This document shows positions 6,646 through 13,269 of a stretch of DNA of 38,272 nt, piece by piece. The DNA is from a virus: positions 1 through 38,272 of IMG/VR virus record IMGVR_UViG_3300042434_000607. One strand, given 5' to 3'. How positions within the stretch are numbered: position 1 is the stretch's first letter; each line of letters begins with the position of its first letter. The notes below the pieces were generated by a model. That model saw nothing but the letters and a program-made list of their open reading frames with translations, had not been told where the DNA came from and made no database searches. The translations under genes were made by a program, and so were the position numbers.

Positions 6646-7749
6646 TCAGTCAGCGAGTGGCATGATCACGCCATGCACGTCGCCGCACTTCAGCCGCACG
6701 GCATCGCCAGGCTTCGTCGCTTGGATCTCCACGTTCGGCTCGCCGTCCTTGGCCAGGCCAGCCAGGAAGTCGAGCACGAACTTCGGGTCGAGCTTCACGC
6801 TGGCGGCGTTGCCAAACTCGACGATGTCGCACGTAACGCTCGACTCGCCGGCCTCGCTGCTCTGGGCATGCAGGTGCATGCCCTCCTTGGAGAACGAGAA
6901 GTCGACGCCCTTGCTCGACTCGCTCGTGGTGATCGCAGCGGCCCTAGTCGCATCGGCCAGCACGTTGCGGCTCACACTCGTCGGCTTGGCCTCGGTCTTC
7001 GGAAACACGTCCCGCCAACGCGGGAACCGTCCCTCGACCAGCCGGGCCGTCACCACGGTCGACCCGATGGTACAGACCAGCGTGTTCGTGCTGGCCTCGA
7101 GCTCGACTATCTCCTCGCCGCCGGCCTCCTTGGCGATGTCGGCCAGCATCTTGGCCACCCGCTGCGGGATCAGCGTCTCGGAGTCGTCCACGGCCAGGTC
7201 GTGCTCGGCCTCGGCCATGGTGAGCCGCCGGCCGTCGGTGGCCACGCAAGAGACCTTGTCGCCCTTCACCTCGACCATGACGCCACCCAAGGCATAACGG
7301 CTGCTCTTCAGGTCGCAGGCGTCCACCACGGCACGCACCAAGCCGGCGAACTGGTCTGCCGGTAGCTTGATCCGGTTCTTGGCACCGTCCGCCGTCATGG
7401 TCGGGAACTCCAGCGGGTCTTCCGTGGGCAGCGTCCACGACCCACGCACCGTGGACAGCACGCAGCTGCTGTCCTTCGGCGTGATGGTGATCTCGTCGTC
7501 TCGGCACTCGGACAGGATCGACCACACACGCTGCATCGGCAGCAGCAGGGCCGGGCCGTCAAACGGCACAGCGGCCGTCACCTGCACCTCGAGGTCCGTG
7601 CCGACCACCTGGCCGCCGGAGATCAGCACGTTGCGGAGAATCGGCTTCGGCGTGCGGTCAGTCACCGCGCTTTTCACGGTCGATAATGCCGCCTTGAACG
7701 CCGCGACGCTCAACACGATGCCATTGCGATTTTTGGAAGTCGTAACCAT
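6646..7749 (-). CDS. dnaN: DNA polymerase III beta sliding clamp
   Basis: The 367-residue protein has the normal clamp length and the three-domain layout: N-terminal domain with RNVLISGGQVVGTDLEV, middle domain with SSRYALGGVMVEV and VATDGRRLTMAE, and a C-terminal end MPLAD like the MPMR-type tail of bacterial clamps. Beta clamps ring DNA and tether the replicative polymerase and repair enzymes. No DNA polymerase is encoded in the window, so this clamp presumably recruits host enzymes or displaces the host clamp. The start ATG has AAGGATT upstream and lies inside the end of a small membrane ORF. Confidence 0.93.
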   Translation of the reverse strand: MVTTSKNRNGIVLSVAAFKAALSTVKSAVTDRTPKPILRNVLISGGQVVGTDLEVQVTAAVPFDGPALLLPMQRVWSILSECRDDEITITPKDSSCVLSTVRGSWTLPTEDPLEFPTMTADGAKNRIKLPADQFAGLVRAVVDACDLKSSRYALGGVMVEVKGDKVSCVATDGRRLTMAEAEHDLAVDDSETLIPQRVAKMLADIAKEAGGEEIVELEASTNTLVCTIGSTVVTARLVEGRFPRWRDVFPKTEAKPTSVSRNVLADATRAAAITTSESSKGVDFSFSKEGMHLHAQSSEAGESSVTCDIVEFGNAASVKLDPKFVLDFLAGLAKDGEPNVEIQATKPGDAVRLKCGDVHGVIMPLAD

Positions 7750-7858
7750 GTGGAGAATCCTTTCGCTTGAGGGAAACGCCCACGGCGATGCCGAGGGCAA
7801 AAGTCAGTCCGTTGACCAGCACACCCGTTGCCAGAAACACCGCGTGTTCGATACTCAT
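7658..7858 (-). CDS. Small membrane ORF overlapping the clamp start
   Basis: This 66-residue ORF starts at an ATG in an ATGA overlap with the LexA-like gene. It encodes a hydrophobic segment (AVFLATGVLVNGLTFALGIAVGV) followed by a basic tail. The last 92 bases overlap the sliding-clamp gene in another frame. The coupled start and clean membrane segment support a real gene; the tail after about residue 35 may have no own role. Alternatively it only carries ribosomes toward the clamp start. Its function is unknown. Confidence 0.5.
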   Translation of the reverse strand: MSIEHAVFLATGVLVNGLTFALGIAVGVSLKRKDSPHGYDFQKSQWHRVERRGVQGGIIDREKRGD

Positions 7859-8094
7859 GCGTTCACCTTGATCCCCCGCACCGCGTGCGGCTTGCGGCTG
7901 ATCCAGCCCTTTTTCTCCAAGGCGTCAAGGTGCTGCGTCACGCCGTGCGGCGATTTGATCGACAACGCCGTGGCGATCTCCCGCACGGTTGGCGAATAGA
8001 GCTCGATGTTCGCCACGATGAACTCGTACACTTCCTGCTGCCTCGCCGTCAGCGGGGTCTTTTCTGCCGTGGTCATCTGCTGCTCCTGCGTCAT
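7855..8094 (-). CDS. LexA-like DNA-binding domain protein, no peptidase domain
   Basis: This 79-residue protein is the winged-helix DNA-binding half of LexA only: LTARQQEVYEFI, SPTVREIATALSI and HLDALEKKGWISR line up with LexA helices 1-3 and the wing. The Ser-Lys self-cleaving half is absent and the gene stops cleanly, with ATGA overlaps at both ends, so this is not a truncation artefact. It could bind operators as a constitutive repressor or compete with host LexA at SOS promoters. It is co-translated with replication genes. Confidence 0.85.
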   Translation of the reverse strand: MTQEQQMTTAEKTPLTARQQEVYEFIVANIELYSPTVREIATALSIKSPHGVTQHLDALEKKGWISRKPHAVRGIKVNA

Positions 8095-8315
8095 GGTGTC
8101 ACCTCATCCAACAATTTCGTGGCCGTCTCCTGGCACAACGAGTCGCCCTGGGCCAGGTCGAACGCGTGCGGGTAGTGCTTCAGCAGCCGCCGGGCCTCCT
8201 GCCTGACGGCGGCCGGGATGCGTTTGCACCCGTCCGGCATGTACGGGCTCGATAGCCGGACCAGGAACGCACGGGTCCAGACGATCGCGGCAGTGCGCTC
8301 GGATGGCATGGTCAT
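8091..8315 (-). CDS. BPSL0761-like conserved hypothetical protein
   Basis: This is a 74-residue soluble protein. The pattern MTMPSERTAAIVWTRAFL, then VRQEARRLLKHYPHAFDL resembles small BPSL0761-family proteins, whose function is unknown. AGGAGG upstream and an ATGA overlap with the DUF1376 gene fix the start at 8315. The stop overlaps the LexA-like gene by four bases. It is part of the early operon. Confidence 0.7.
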   Translation of the reverse strand: MTMPSERTAAIVWTRAFLVRLSSPYMPDGCKRIPAAVRQEARRLLKHYPHAFDLAQGDSLCQETATKLLDEVTP

Positions 8316-9118
8316 GTGGTGACCTCCTGGTGTGCTCGGGCCTTGTGGCCGCGGGCCGTGTCTGTGAACTCGCCACCGAGCATCCGCGCGACGAACGACC
8401 CACGCTCCGGGTCGCGCTGGCAGAACTGGCGCAGCGTCGGTGGCGTCTTGAACCCGGAGCAGGCGCCCTTCTTGATCTCTGGGATCGCCGTGATCGCTTC
8501 CTGGAGCCATCCAGGCTCGCTCAGGCGGTCGATCGCCTCCGGTGGTGGCTCCGTAGACCTCCACTGCCGCTTCTCGCCCCAGGCGGCGTTCCAGGCGTCC
8601 CGTAGCTGGCCCCATGCCCTGCCTGTTTCCTCATCCAATCCAGCCGGAGGCGGGGGAGGAGGAGGAGGAGAATAAGACATGGTCATGGAAGCATCGTCCG
8701 AGCATGTGCTGCCGCATATGCGGTCGCATATGCCGTCGCATTGCTCGCCGCATCCGGGATCGCCGGATTCGGCCGAGTTATCGCCATCGGGCACCTTGCC
8801 GGCGTTCCTGTTTGACCACCTTGCGGAGGCGGACTGACGAGCCCGCTCGCTCCGTTCGTGGGACAGGTGCCGCTCGTGCTCGAGGCGGACGTTCCGTAGC
8901 TTCCCGCCGACGCCCGGCGGGAACTTGTGCTCAAGGGTCTTCCAGCACTTGCTGACCCCAGGGGAGATCAGCTCAAGCCGTTTCATGTCCTTCGGCAGGC
9001 CATCCTGCTCCCACTGTGCGACCAGCAGGATCATGTAGTGGCCTCGCTCCTCGGCCGACCACCCAAGAGTGGCGGCGAGGAAGTCGCGTCCGAAGAATGG
9101 GAACCAACTACCGGCCAT
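8312..9118 (-). CDS. DUF1376 protein, possible replication initiator
   Basis: The first 90 of 268 residues fit the DUF1376 pattern (WFPFFGRDFLAATLGWSAEE, then HYMILLVAQWEQDGLP), found in phage and prophage proteins near replication genes. The middle contains an odd cysteine run with Cys every three or four residues and then eight prolines in a row. The C-terminal part is helical and may contact DNA or replication partners. The start overlaps the previous stop (TAATG); a start five codons earlier is possible. With no primase or helicase seen, it is the best candidate for an initiator or helicase-loader role, which is inference. Confidence 0.72.
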   Translation of the reverse strand: MAGSWFPFFGRDFLAATLGWSAEERGHYMILLVAQWEQDGLPKDMKRLELISPGVSKCWKTLEHKFPPGVGGKLRNVRLEHERHLSHERSERARQSASARWSNRNAGKVPDGDNSAESGDPGCGEQCDGICDRICGSTCSDDASMTMSYSPPPPPPPPAGLDEETGRAWGQLRDAWNAAWGEKRQWRSTEPPPEAIDRLSEPGWLQEAITAIPEIKKGACSGFKTPPTLRQFCQRDPERGSFVARMLGGEFTDTARGHKARAHQEVTT

Positions 9119-9441
9119 TACGCTAACCTCCACACCACGGCCATCCGACCGCTGCTCGTCTTCCTGGTCCCGGCCTCAACCACCAGACCACGCCGCACAA
9201 GCTCGATCCGCCTGGGCCTCTGGGTGCTGGGGTTCATCCGCAGCCGGTGCTGCATCTCCTCGTCGGTCAGGCCAGCCGCGTTCTCACGCAGGAGCTCGAG
9301 AACCCGCAGCTGCATGGCGTTCAGCGTCTTCGGCTCCAGCGAGTCGGCCGCCATGGCCGAGGTCGCCGAGCCTTGGACGGCCGGCGGCCTGGCCGCAAAC
9401 AGCGGCAACGTTGCCATCGTGTCGGGGTAGTAGTCGCTCAC
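9118..9441 (-). CDS. Winged-helix DNA-binding protein
   Basis: The 107-residue protein has a winged-helix fold from about residue 42: MQLRVLELLRENAAGLTDEE, a recognition helix with STQRPRRIELVRRG, and a wing ending in VVWRLA. About 35 disordered residues precede it. The GTG start overlaps the stop of the tiny HTH gene (GTGA); an ATG eight codons later is possible. It is probably a transcription or replication factor of the early operon; the binding site is unknown. Confidence 0.72.
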   Translation of the reverse strand: MSDYYPDTMATLPLFAARPPAVQGSATSAMAADSLEPKTLNAMQLRVLELLRENAAGLTDEEMQHRLRMNPSTQRPRRIELVRRGLVVEAGTRKTSSGRMAVVWRLA

Positions 9442-9575
9442 TTGCCGAGCTCCTTTGCGATCGTGCAGATCACCGACCTGCTCACGCCCAGGCGGATGGC
9501 CACCTGCTTGTTGGTGCAGCCCTGCTCCAACAGCTGCCGCACCCGCTCGCGTGAGACTTTCTTTTCCATTGGCAT
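9438..9575 (-). CDS. 45-residue helix-turn-helix protein
   Basis: This very short gene has a ribosome binding site (GAGGT) and ends in a GTGA overlap with the following winged-helix gene. The protein is almost only one HTH: RVRQLLEQGCTNKQVAIRLG, then VSRSVICTIAKELG, like the resolvase and transposase HTH_7 or HTH_23 type. At this size it probably works as an oligomer or as an auxiliary DNA-binding factor. Function beyond DNA binding is not known. Confidence 0.7.
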   Translation of the reverse strand: MPMEKKVSRERVRQLLEQGCTNKQVAIRLGVSRSVICTIAKELGK

Positions 9576-9737
9576 GTCTGACCTCGTCGTGTATTGGCCC
9601 GGTTACGCCGGGCAGGCGGCTCGGTCACCGGGGAAGGCTTCCCAGCCCGAACTGCGGTGGTCGGTTCGATACTCCCGCGGAACGACCCATGCGGCGGATG
9701 CAGACGCCGCTGCGGCCAGGGCGGGCCGGTCCGTCGT

Positions 9738-10052
9738 TCACTCGTAGCGGATCACCGCGAACCAGCCGCGAGGCCCGCGGGCCACGGCCTGTTCGACGAT
9801 CCGGTAGCGGCCCCGCTGGGCGTCGCGAAAGAAACAACATGACTCGATCGCCTTCTGCGGCGAGCTCGAGGAGTAACCCACACCCTCTCGCCGGCCGTTC
9901 AGCACGCGGCAGTGAGCGAGCCGCCCGGTGCGGGCGTTCTCCTCGGCCTGCTGCTGGGCCGTCACCGTCGTCGTGACCGTGATCACCTGCTCGGCCTTGG
10001 CCGTGGCGGCACCGATCATCAGCAGGCAACCCATTAAAATTGCGAATCTCAT
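9738..10052 (-). CDS. Small exported protein with Cys-Cys motif
   Basis: The 104-residue protein has a signal peptide (MRFAILMGCLLMIGAATAKA) with probable cleavage after AKA. The mature part carries VGYSSSSPQKAIESCCFF and ends VARGPRGWFAVIRYE. I recall similar small exported proteins with a YSxxSPxxAIxxCC pattern from planctomycete genomes; this is from memory, not a search. AAGGAGG lies upstream of the ATG. It is isolated by 162 bases from the next gene. It may change the host envelope in lysogens; this is speculation. Confidence 0.68.
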   Translation of the reverse strand: MRFAILMGCLLMIGAATAKAEQVITVTTTVTAQQQAEENARTGRLAHCRVLNGRREGVGYSSSSPQKAIESCCFFRDAQRGRYRIVEQAVARGPRGWFAVIRYE

Positions 10053-10097
10053 TTCGATCCCTCCTTGGAACCAATCGAACCAGGGCAACGTGCCCAC

Positions 10098-10334
10098 TTA
10101 CCACTCGCCGCCGAAACGGCTTCTCATCCTGTCGCTGTACTCGTCCTCGCGGCCCGCCCTGTAGGCGGCTCTCGCGTTGACGTTGCCGGGCTTGATCACC
10201 AGCGGTGTGACCGCCGGCCCGTCAAGCACCTTGGCCATGTCGGTCTCGACCATCAGCGGCTCGGCCTGGTCCTCTCGGGCCAGCCGTGCCTTCGCTTCCT
10301 CGACCGTCTCGAAATCCTTGCGAAACGTGCTCAT
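10098..10334 (-). CDS. Hypothetical phage protein
   Basis: This 78-residue, highly charged protein has no recognised domain. It starts with helical MSTFRKDFETVEEAKARL and ends with an Arg-rich SDRMRSRFGGEW. GAGGAGA upstream of the ATG supports the start. It follows the SSB-like gene by nine bases and is likely co-transcribed with recombination genes. A small accessory factor of replication is possible. Confidence 0.6.
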   Translation of the reverse strand: MSTFRKDFETVEEAKARLAREDQAEPLMVETDMAKVLDGPAVTPLVIKPGNVNARAAYRAGREDEYSDRMRSRFGGEW

Positions 10335-10343
10335 GGCTTCTCC

Positions 10344-10838
10344 TCAGAACGGGATGTCGTCGGAGCCGATGGCGCTCGCCGCGGCCCGCACTTTTGCCGC
10401 AGCCGTGCGGGCAGGCTTCGCGGCCTGCTGTGGCACAGGGCCGGGCAGGTACTTCTTGATCACGGCCGAGACCTTGCCGGCCTTGCTCGTGTAGTGCTCG
10501 ACCATGGCGATGACCGTCTGGCCGAGCACGGCCTCGGGCGACACCCGCAGCGTGTTGCCGTCCGCCTGCAGGCCGATGGCCTTGGCCAGCTCGGCACCCA
10601 TGTACGGGCGGTGCTTGGGCAGGTCGTGGTAGATGTGCCTGTGGGTGGCGTCGAACTCCAGCCGCAGCTTCAAACAGATGCCGTCCGGGTTCGTCTTCTC
10701 GTCCGTCTTCCACTGGTTCGGGCCGACCTCAGCCGCCACGACCTTCAGCCGGTGCGTGCCGACCGGCACGATGTCGTACTCCTCTGGCCTGGTGCCGTGC
10801 ACGTCCTGCGTTTCGTCCATCGTCCATTCGATGTCCAT
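10344..10838 (-). CDS. SSB-like protein with DDIPF tail (DUF669-like)
   Basis: The 164-residue protein is built like DUF669 proteins of phage recombination operons: a beta-rich domain (VPVGTHRLKVVAAEVG, CLKLRLEFDATHRHIYHD) followed by a flexible Ala-rich linker. The end SDDIPF is the acidic tip with which bacterial SSB recruits replication and repair proteins. The ATG at 10838 has AGGAGAGG upstream; an ATG at 10901, which overlaps the previous gene and has GGAGGTGA, is an alternative. The gene follows the Sak4-like recombinase directly, the expected partner arrangement. Single-strand DNA binding is inferred. Confidence 0.75.
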   Translation of the reverse strand: MDIEWTMDETQDVHGTRPEEYDIVPVGTHRLKVVAAEVGPNQWKTDEKTNPDGICLKLRLEFDATHRHIYHDLPKHRPYMGAELAKAIGLQADGNTLRVSPEAVLGQTVIAMVEHYTSKAGKVSAVIKKYLPGPVPQQAAKPARTAAAKVRAAASAIGSDDIPF

Positions 10839-10887
10839 ATCGTCGTTCCTCTCCTGGTTGGGTTTCCGCTTCATCTGGGTCCACGAG

Positions 10888-11844
10888 TCATGCCACGCCA
10901 TTGGTCGTCACCTCCGGCTCGATCTGCTGGTGCCGCATATTCACAAGTGCGGTGAGCTGCTCGGCGGCCTCAGGCGACAACTGGCCTTCCGAAACCAGGA
11001 CTTCCATCCGGTCGGCAATCTTTCCGAGCGTCCGCACAGACGTTGCCTGTGCGATGTGCTCGGCAATCTTGATTCCGAGCGGAACCTCGCCAGGCTGGCC
11101 GGCCCCTGTACCGCTGGTAGCGTCAGCGGTTCTTGCAGGCGTCGGCGCCGACGCCACAGGGGCCGGGAGCCCGTCCGAGAGCCACGACGCGAGGTCGCGG
11201 CCGAAGTCTTCGCCAGGCTTTTCGATCAGCTTGTCCTGGAACTTGCCGGTGCGGTCCTTGATCACGTTGGCGACGTGCTCGGTCGAGATCTCGACCAGCA
11301 GGTCGAACTCGTACTCGACGCCCTTGCCCTGCTCGGGAGCCAGGCCGACACGCTGTGGCGTCTTGCGGCCGTTGTTGTCCACGGTCGTCCACTCGGTCTT
11401 CGACCGCATCGTGGCGATGACGTGGCCGGGGTAGGTCAGGATCGCCTGCACCAGCCGACGCTGCAGCGGCGTGCCTTCCGACCAGGCCGACCATGTGTTC
11501 CCGCGGTACTTGGCCTTGGCCAGCTTCTCGACCTCTTCCAGGAGCGTCTGCCAGCCGTGCGACAGCGAGTCGATCACCAAGACCGGGTAGCCGGCCTTGG
11601 CCGCTTCGCCGATCGCAGCCACGTAGCCGTCGATGGTCTGGTCGGCGAGCTCGAGCACGTCGAACGAGAACCGGTCGGCGTACTTGCTGGCTGATCCACG
11701 CTCGGTGTCGATCACCGCCACCGTGCCGCCAGCAGCCAGGCCAGAGGCCACCCGCAGGCTCGTGAAAGTCTTGCCGGCCCCGCTGGGGCCAAAGATCGCA
11801 GCCCTGAGTTTTGCGGCTGCCTTGGTTGCCTTTGTGAATCCCAT
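10888..11844 (-). CDS. Sak4-like RecA-fold recombinase ATPase
   Basis: This 318-residue ATPase has Walker A GPSGAGKT (residues 19-26), a DTERGSA segment, and Walker B VLVID (88-92), in the compact RecA fold of phage Sak4 or AAA_24 proteins. Sak4 proteins anneal single-stranded DNA with an SSB partner; such a partner is encoded next. The C-terminal 80 residues are a helical extension after a linker rich in Ala and Pro. The start has AAGGA upstream; a longer ORF in the frame is not protein-like. Confidence 0.85.
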   Translation of the reverse strand: MGFTKATKAAAKLRAAIFGPSGAGKTFTSLRVASGLAAGGTVAVIDTERGSASKYADRFSFDVLELADQTIDGYVAAIGEAAKAGYPVLVIDSLSHGWQTLLEEVEKLAKAKYRGNTWSAWSEGTPLQRRLVQAILTYPGHVIATMRSKTEWTTVDNNGRKTPQRVGLAPEQGKGVEYEFDLLVEISTEHVANVIKDRTGKFQDKLIEKPGEDFGRDLASWLSDGLPAPVASAPTPARTADATSGTGAGQPGEVPLGIKIAEHIAQATSVRTLGKIADRMEVLVSEGQLSPEAAEQLTALVNMRHQQIEPEVTTNGVA

Positions 11845-11989
11845 CTGTCGTGTCCTTTCGTGTTCTTCGTTCTGGAATGTGGAACCCGCTCCGCATCCTG
11901 CTCGGCGGGCAATGCTGTGCGTCCGTGCTCCGCGGCCTCCGGCCGCCTCCTTCCGACCAACGGTTCCACCGCTGGCCGTTCCTGTGCGT

Positions 11990-12241
11990 TTAGAAGGGCA
12001 ACACGTTGCCAAGCGGCCACGGCCTCGGGTCGACCTCCACGATGTCGTCGACGGTCTCCAAGAGCACCTTGCCGTCGTGGTGGCCGATCACCTGGCCGTC
12101 GTCGTACGAGCTCTGCGGCCAGCCGGCGAGGCGGTAGGTGACGCCACTGCCGATCGGGAACCGGTCGGCGAGCGAGGAACTGATGGTGTGTTCGGGCATT
12201 GCGGCGACGGCGGCCGCGTACTCTCGATCATGTGCGTCCAT
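11990..12241 (-). CDS. Small hypothetical early protein
   Basis: This is an 83-residue protein with a beta-rich C-terminal half (SGVTYRLAGWPQ, DGQVIGHHDGKVLLE), similar in feel to small SH3-like barrels but not recognised. The ATG at 12241 is chosen because AAGGAGA sits at proper distance; the ATG three codons earlier would overlap that site. It is the first gene after the promoter candidate at 12272-12299. The 145 bases to the next gene show only a short GC hairpin. Confidence 0.58.
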   Translation of the reverse strand: MDAHDREYAAAVAAMPEHTISSSLADRFPIGSGVTYRLAGWPQSSYDDGQVIGHHDGKVLLETVDDIVEVDPRPWPLGNVLPF

Positions 12242-12271
12242 GTGGGGCATCTCCTTTGCTTGTGGGGTGGA

Positions 12272-12299
12272 AGTGTACGTCTGACCAGTTGCGCGTCAA
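12272..12299 (-). promoter_or_regulatory. Candidate early leftward promoter
   Basis: On the minus strand TTGACG and TACACT are separated by 16 bases. Transcription would start near 12265, about 24 bases before the ATG at 12241, with AAGGAGA between. This is the best match to a sigma-70-type promoter for the main early operon. It lacks the GTAACG motif seen in the neighbouring candidates. The stretch from here up to 12395 shows no gene. Confidence 0.55.
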
Positions 12300-12395
12300 T
12301 TAGTGGATGAGGATTCCAGTTGGCGTTTTGGGGATTTGAAACTGCGTCCATTGCTGGTTGTTTTATGTGTGCCGCTACCGTCACTTTGGAGCAAC

Positions 12396-12423
12396 AGCGT
12401 ACCGATAGCGTTACTTCTGTCAA
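12396..12423 (-). promoter_or_regulatory. Candidate promoter with operator-like motif (site A)
   Basis: On the minus strand TTGACA (12418-12423) and a weak TACGCT (12396-12401) are 16 bases apart. The spacer holds GTAACGCTATCGGTAC at 12399-12414, beginning three bases after the -35 box. The same arrangement recurs at site C (12929-12956). The -35 box overlaps the stop of the 47-residue ORF. A related half (GTGACGGTAGCGGC, 12371-12384) lies just downstream. Confidence 0.5.
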
Positions 12424-12563
12424 CCAAGAAAACGCGAGAGCGTTGAAACCAGCAGGTCGATGACGCTGGCTACCGCCTGAGCGGTGCTCGAGTCGGTGCC
12501 GAGTTCCTGGCCGAACCTGACAAGGACGAGGGCTTGCAGCAGGCGGTCAATCTTGCGTTTCAT
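12420..12563 (-). CDS. 47-residue hypothetical protein
   Basis: This short ORF begins MKRKIDRLLQALVLVRFGQE and continues as an amphipathic helix pair ending in STLSRFLG. AAGG lies about ten bases before the ATG. It stands in a gap between two transcription units, and its stop overlaps the -35 box of site A. The helical, non-random composition supports a real peptide, but no family is known. It might be a small early regulator. Confidence 0.5.
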   Translation of the reverse strand: MKRKIDRLLQALVLVRFGQELGTDSSTAQAVASVIDLLVSTLSRFLG

Positions 12564-12594
12564 CGCGGGCCATCCTTGGCGTGAGAATCCTTGA

Positions 12595-12620
12595 GCCCGC
12601 TGGCGAGATTGCCAGCGGGC
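12595..12620 (-). terminator. Hairpin after an early gene
   Basis: A perfect 10-bp inverted repeat, GCCCGCTGGC and GCCAGCGGGC with a 6-base loop, lies 12 bases after the stop of the gene at 12632-12877 and before the 47-residue ORF. No T-run follows on the minus strand, so termination would be partial or depend on a factor. Confidence 0.5.
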
Positions 12621-12631
12621 GTGGTCGTTGG

Positions 12632-12877
12632 TCAGGCCGCAAAGCAGCTCAATGGGAGGCGAATGGTCGCCTTGTCGATGCCGCGACCGATTGAACGAAA
12701 GTCAGGGCTGACAGTCAGAACGTACTCGCCAATCAGTTGAGCCCATTCAACCTTGCGAACGATGTAGTGCCCGCCGCCATTCTTCGTGCGAATCTCGTCG
12801 CCAGCCCTGACCGAGCAGCCAGCAGCAGCCATCTCGTCGGCAATCATCTGAATCCCCTTGAGCGTTGCGGCGTTCAT
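12632..12877 (-). CDS. Small hypothetical early protein
   Basis: This is an 81-residue protein with an N-terminal helix (TLKGIQMIADEMAAAG) and a beta-rich remainder (DEIRTKNGGGHYIVRKVEW, YVLTVSP). No family is recognised. The ATG at 12877 has GGAGACG upstream; a longer ORF starts in the leader. Transcription probably begins at site C, about 45 bases upstream. A regulatory or lysogeny role fits the place but is not shown. Confidence 0.6.
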   Translation of the reverse strand: MNAATLKGIQMIADEMAAAGCSVRAGDEIRTKNGGGHYIVRKVEWAQLIGEYVLTVSPDFRSIGRGIDKATIRLPLSCFAA

Positions 12878-12928
12878 GGTTTCGTCTCCGGTTTGCGTCC
12901 TGCGAGTCTCATTCGCTCGCATGGCCCC

Positions 12929-12956
12929 ATTGTAGCGTTATCGTTACTACGCACAA
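12929..12956 (-). promoter_or_regulatory. Candidate promoter with operator-like motif (site C)
   Basis: On the minus strand TACAAT (12929-12934) is a strong -10 box, with TTGTGC (12951-12956) 16 bases upstream. The spacer holds GTAACGATAACGCTAC (12932-12947), again starting three bases after the -35 box as in site A. A bound protein would block polymerase. The downstream gene is 12632-12877. Confidence 0.6.
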
Positions 12957-12999
12957 GGGGGCTTGAAAAATATTTTTTGAGGGGCGGTTTTCCCGAGAG

Positions 13000-13263
13000 T
13001 TATTCGGTTTTCCGCTTCCGCTTGGGCTTGGGCTCAGCCTTCCGCTCTGATTTCCGCAGGTTCGAGCGGGTGGTCAGGCTGGCCTTGAGGGCAACCACGT
13101 CCGACCGCTTGACCAGCCAAGCCCTTTCGCCAGCCTTCCAGCCCGTCAGGCGGCTGTCCTCTGCGATGAGCAGGCGACGAATGTAGCCCTCGGTGCAGCC
13201 GGCTAGCTTCACCGCCTCGGCAATGGTAATCCACTCTTTGTCTGGCGAAGCCACGGCAATCAT
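13000..13263 (-). CDS. Excisionase-like HTH protein
   Basis: The 87-residue protein has an HTH_17 or excisionase-type winged HTH: WITIAEAVKLAGCTEGYIRR, then a wing with GWKAGERAWLVKRSDV. A basic tail (KPKRKRKTE) follows. Excisionases bend DNA at attachment sites and direct the integrase to excise the prophage. It is divergent from the integrase, 271 bases away. The ATG lies right behind the promoter candidate; a GTG three codons on (13254) has AGGAT at better distance and may be the true start. Confidence 0.75.
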   Translation of the reverse strand: MIAVASPDKEWITIAEAVKLAGCTEGYIRRLLIAEDSRLTGWKAGERAWLVKRSDVVALKASLTTRSNLRKSERKAEPKPKRKRKTE

Positions 13264-13269
13264 CCTGTC

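Noticed and set aside
5491-7365. Overlapping plus-strand ORFs opposite glycosyltransferases, RusA and the clamp
   Set aside because: Shadows; the minus strand carries confirmed families with coupled starts.
9597-9613. 6-bp hairpin GCCCGG-loop-CCGGGC
   Set aside because: It lies in a gap without a gene end close by and lacks a T-run; such short GC hairpins are common by chance here.
9660-9690. tRNA-like stretch with GGTTCGATA
   Set aside because: The stem around the loop does not pair and no acceptor or anticodon arm is present.
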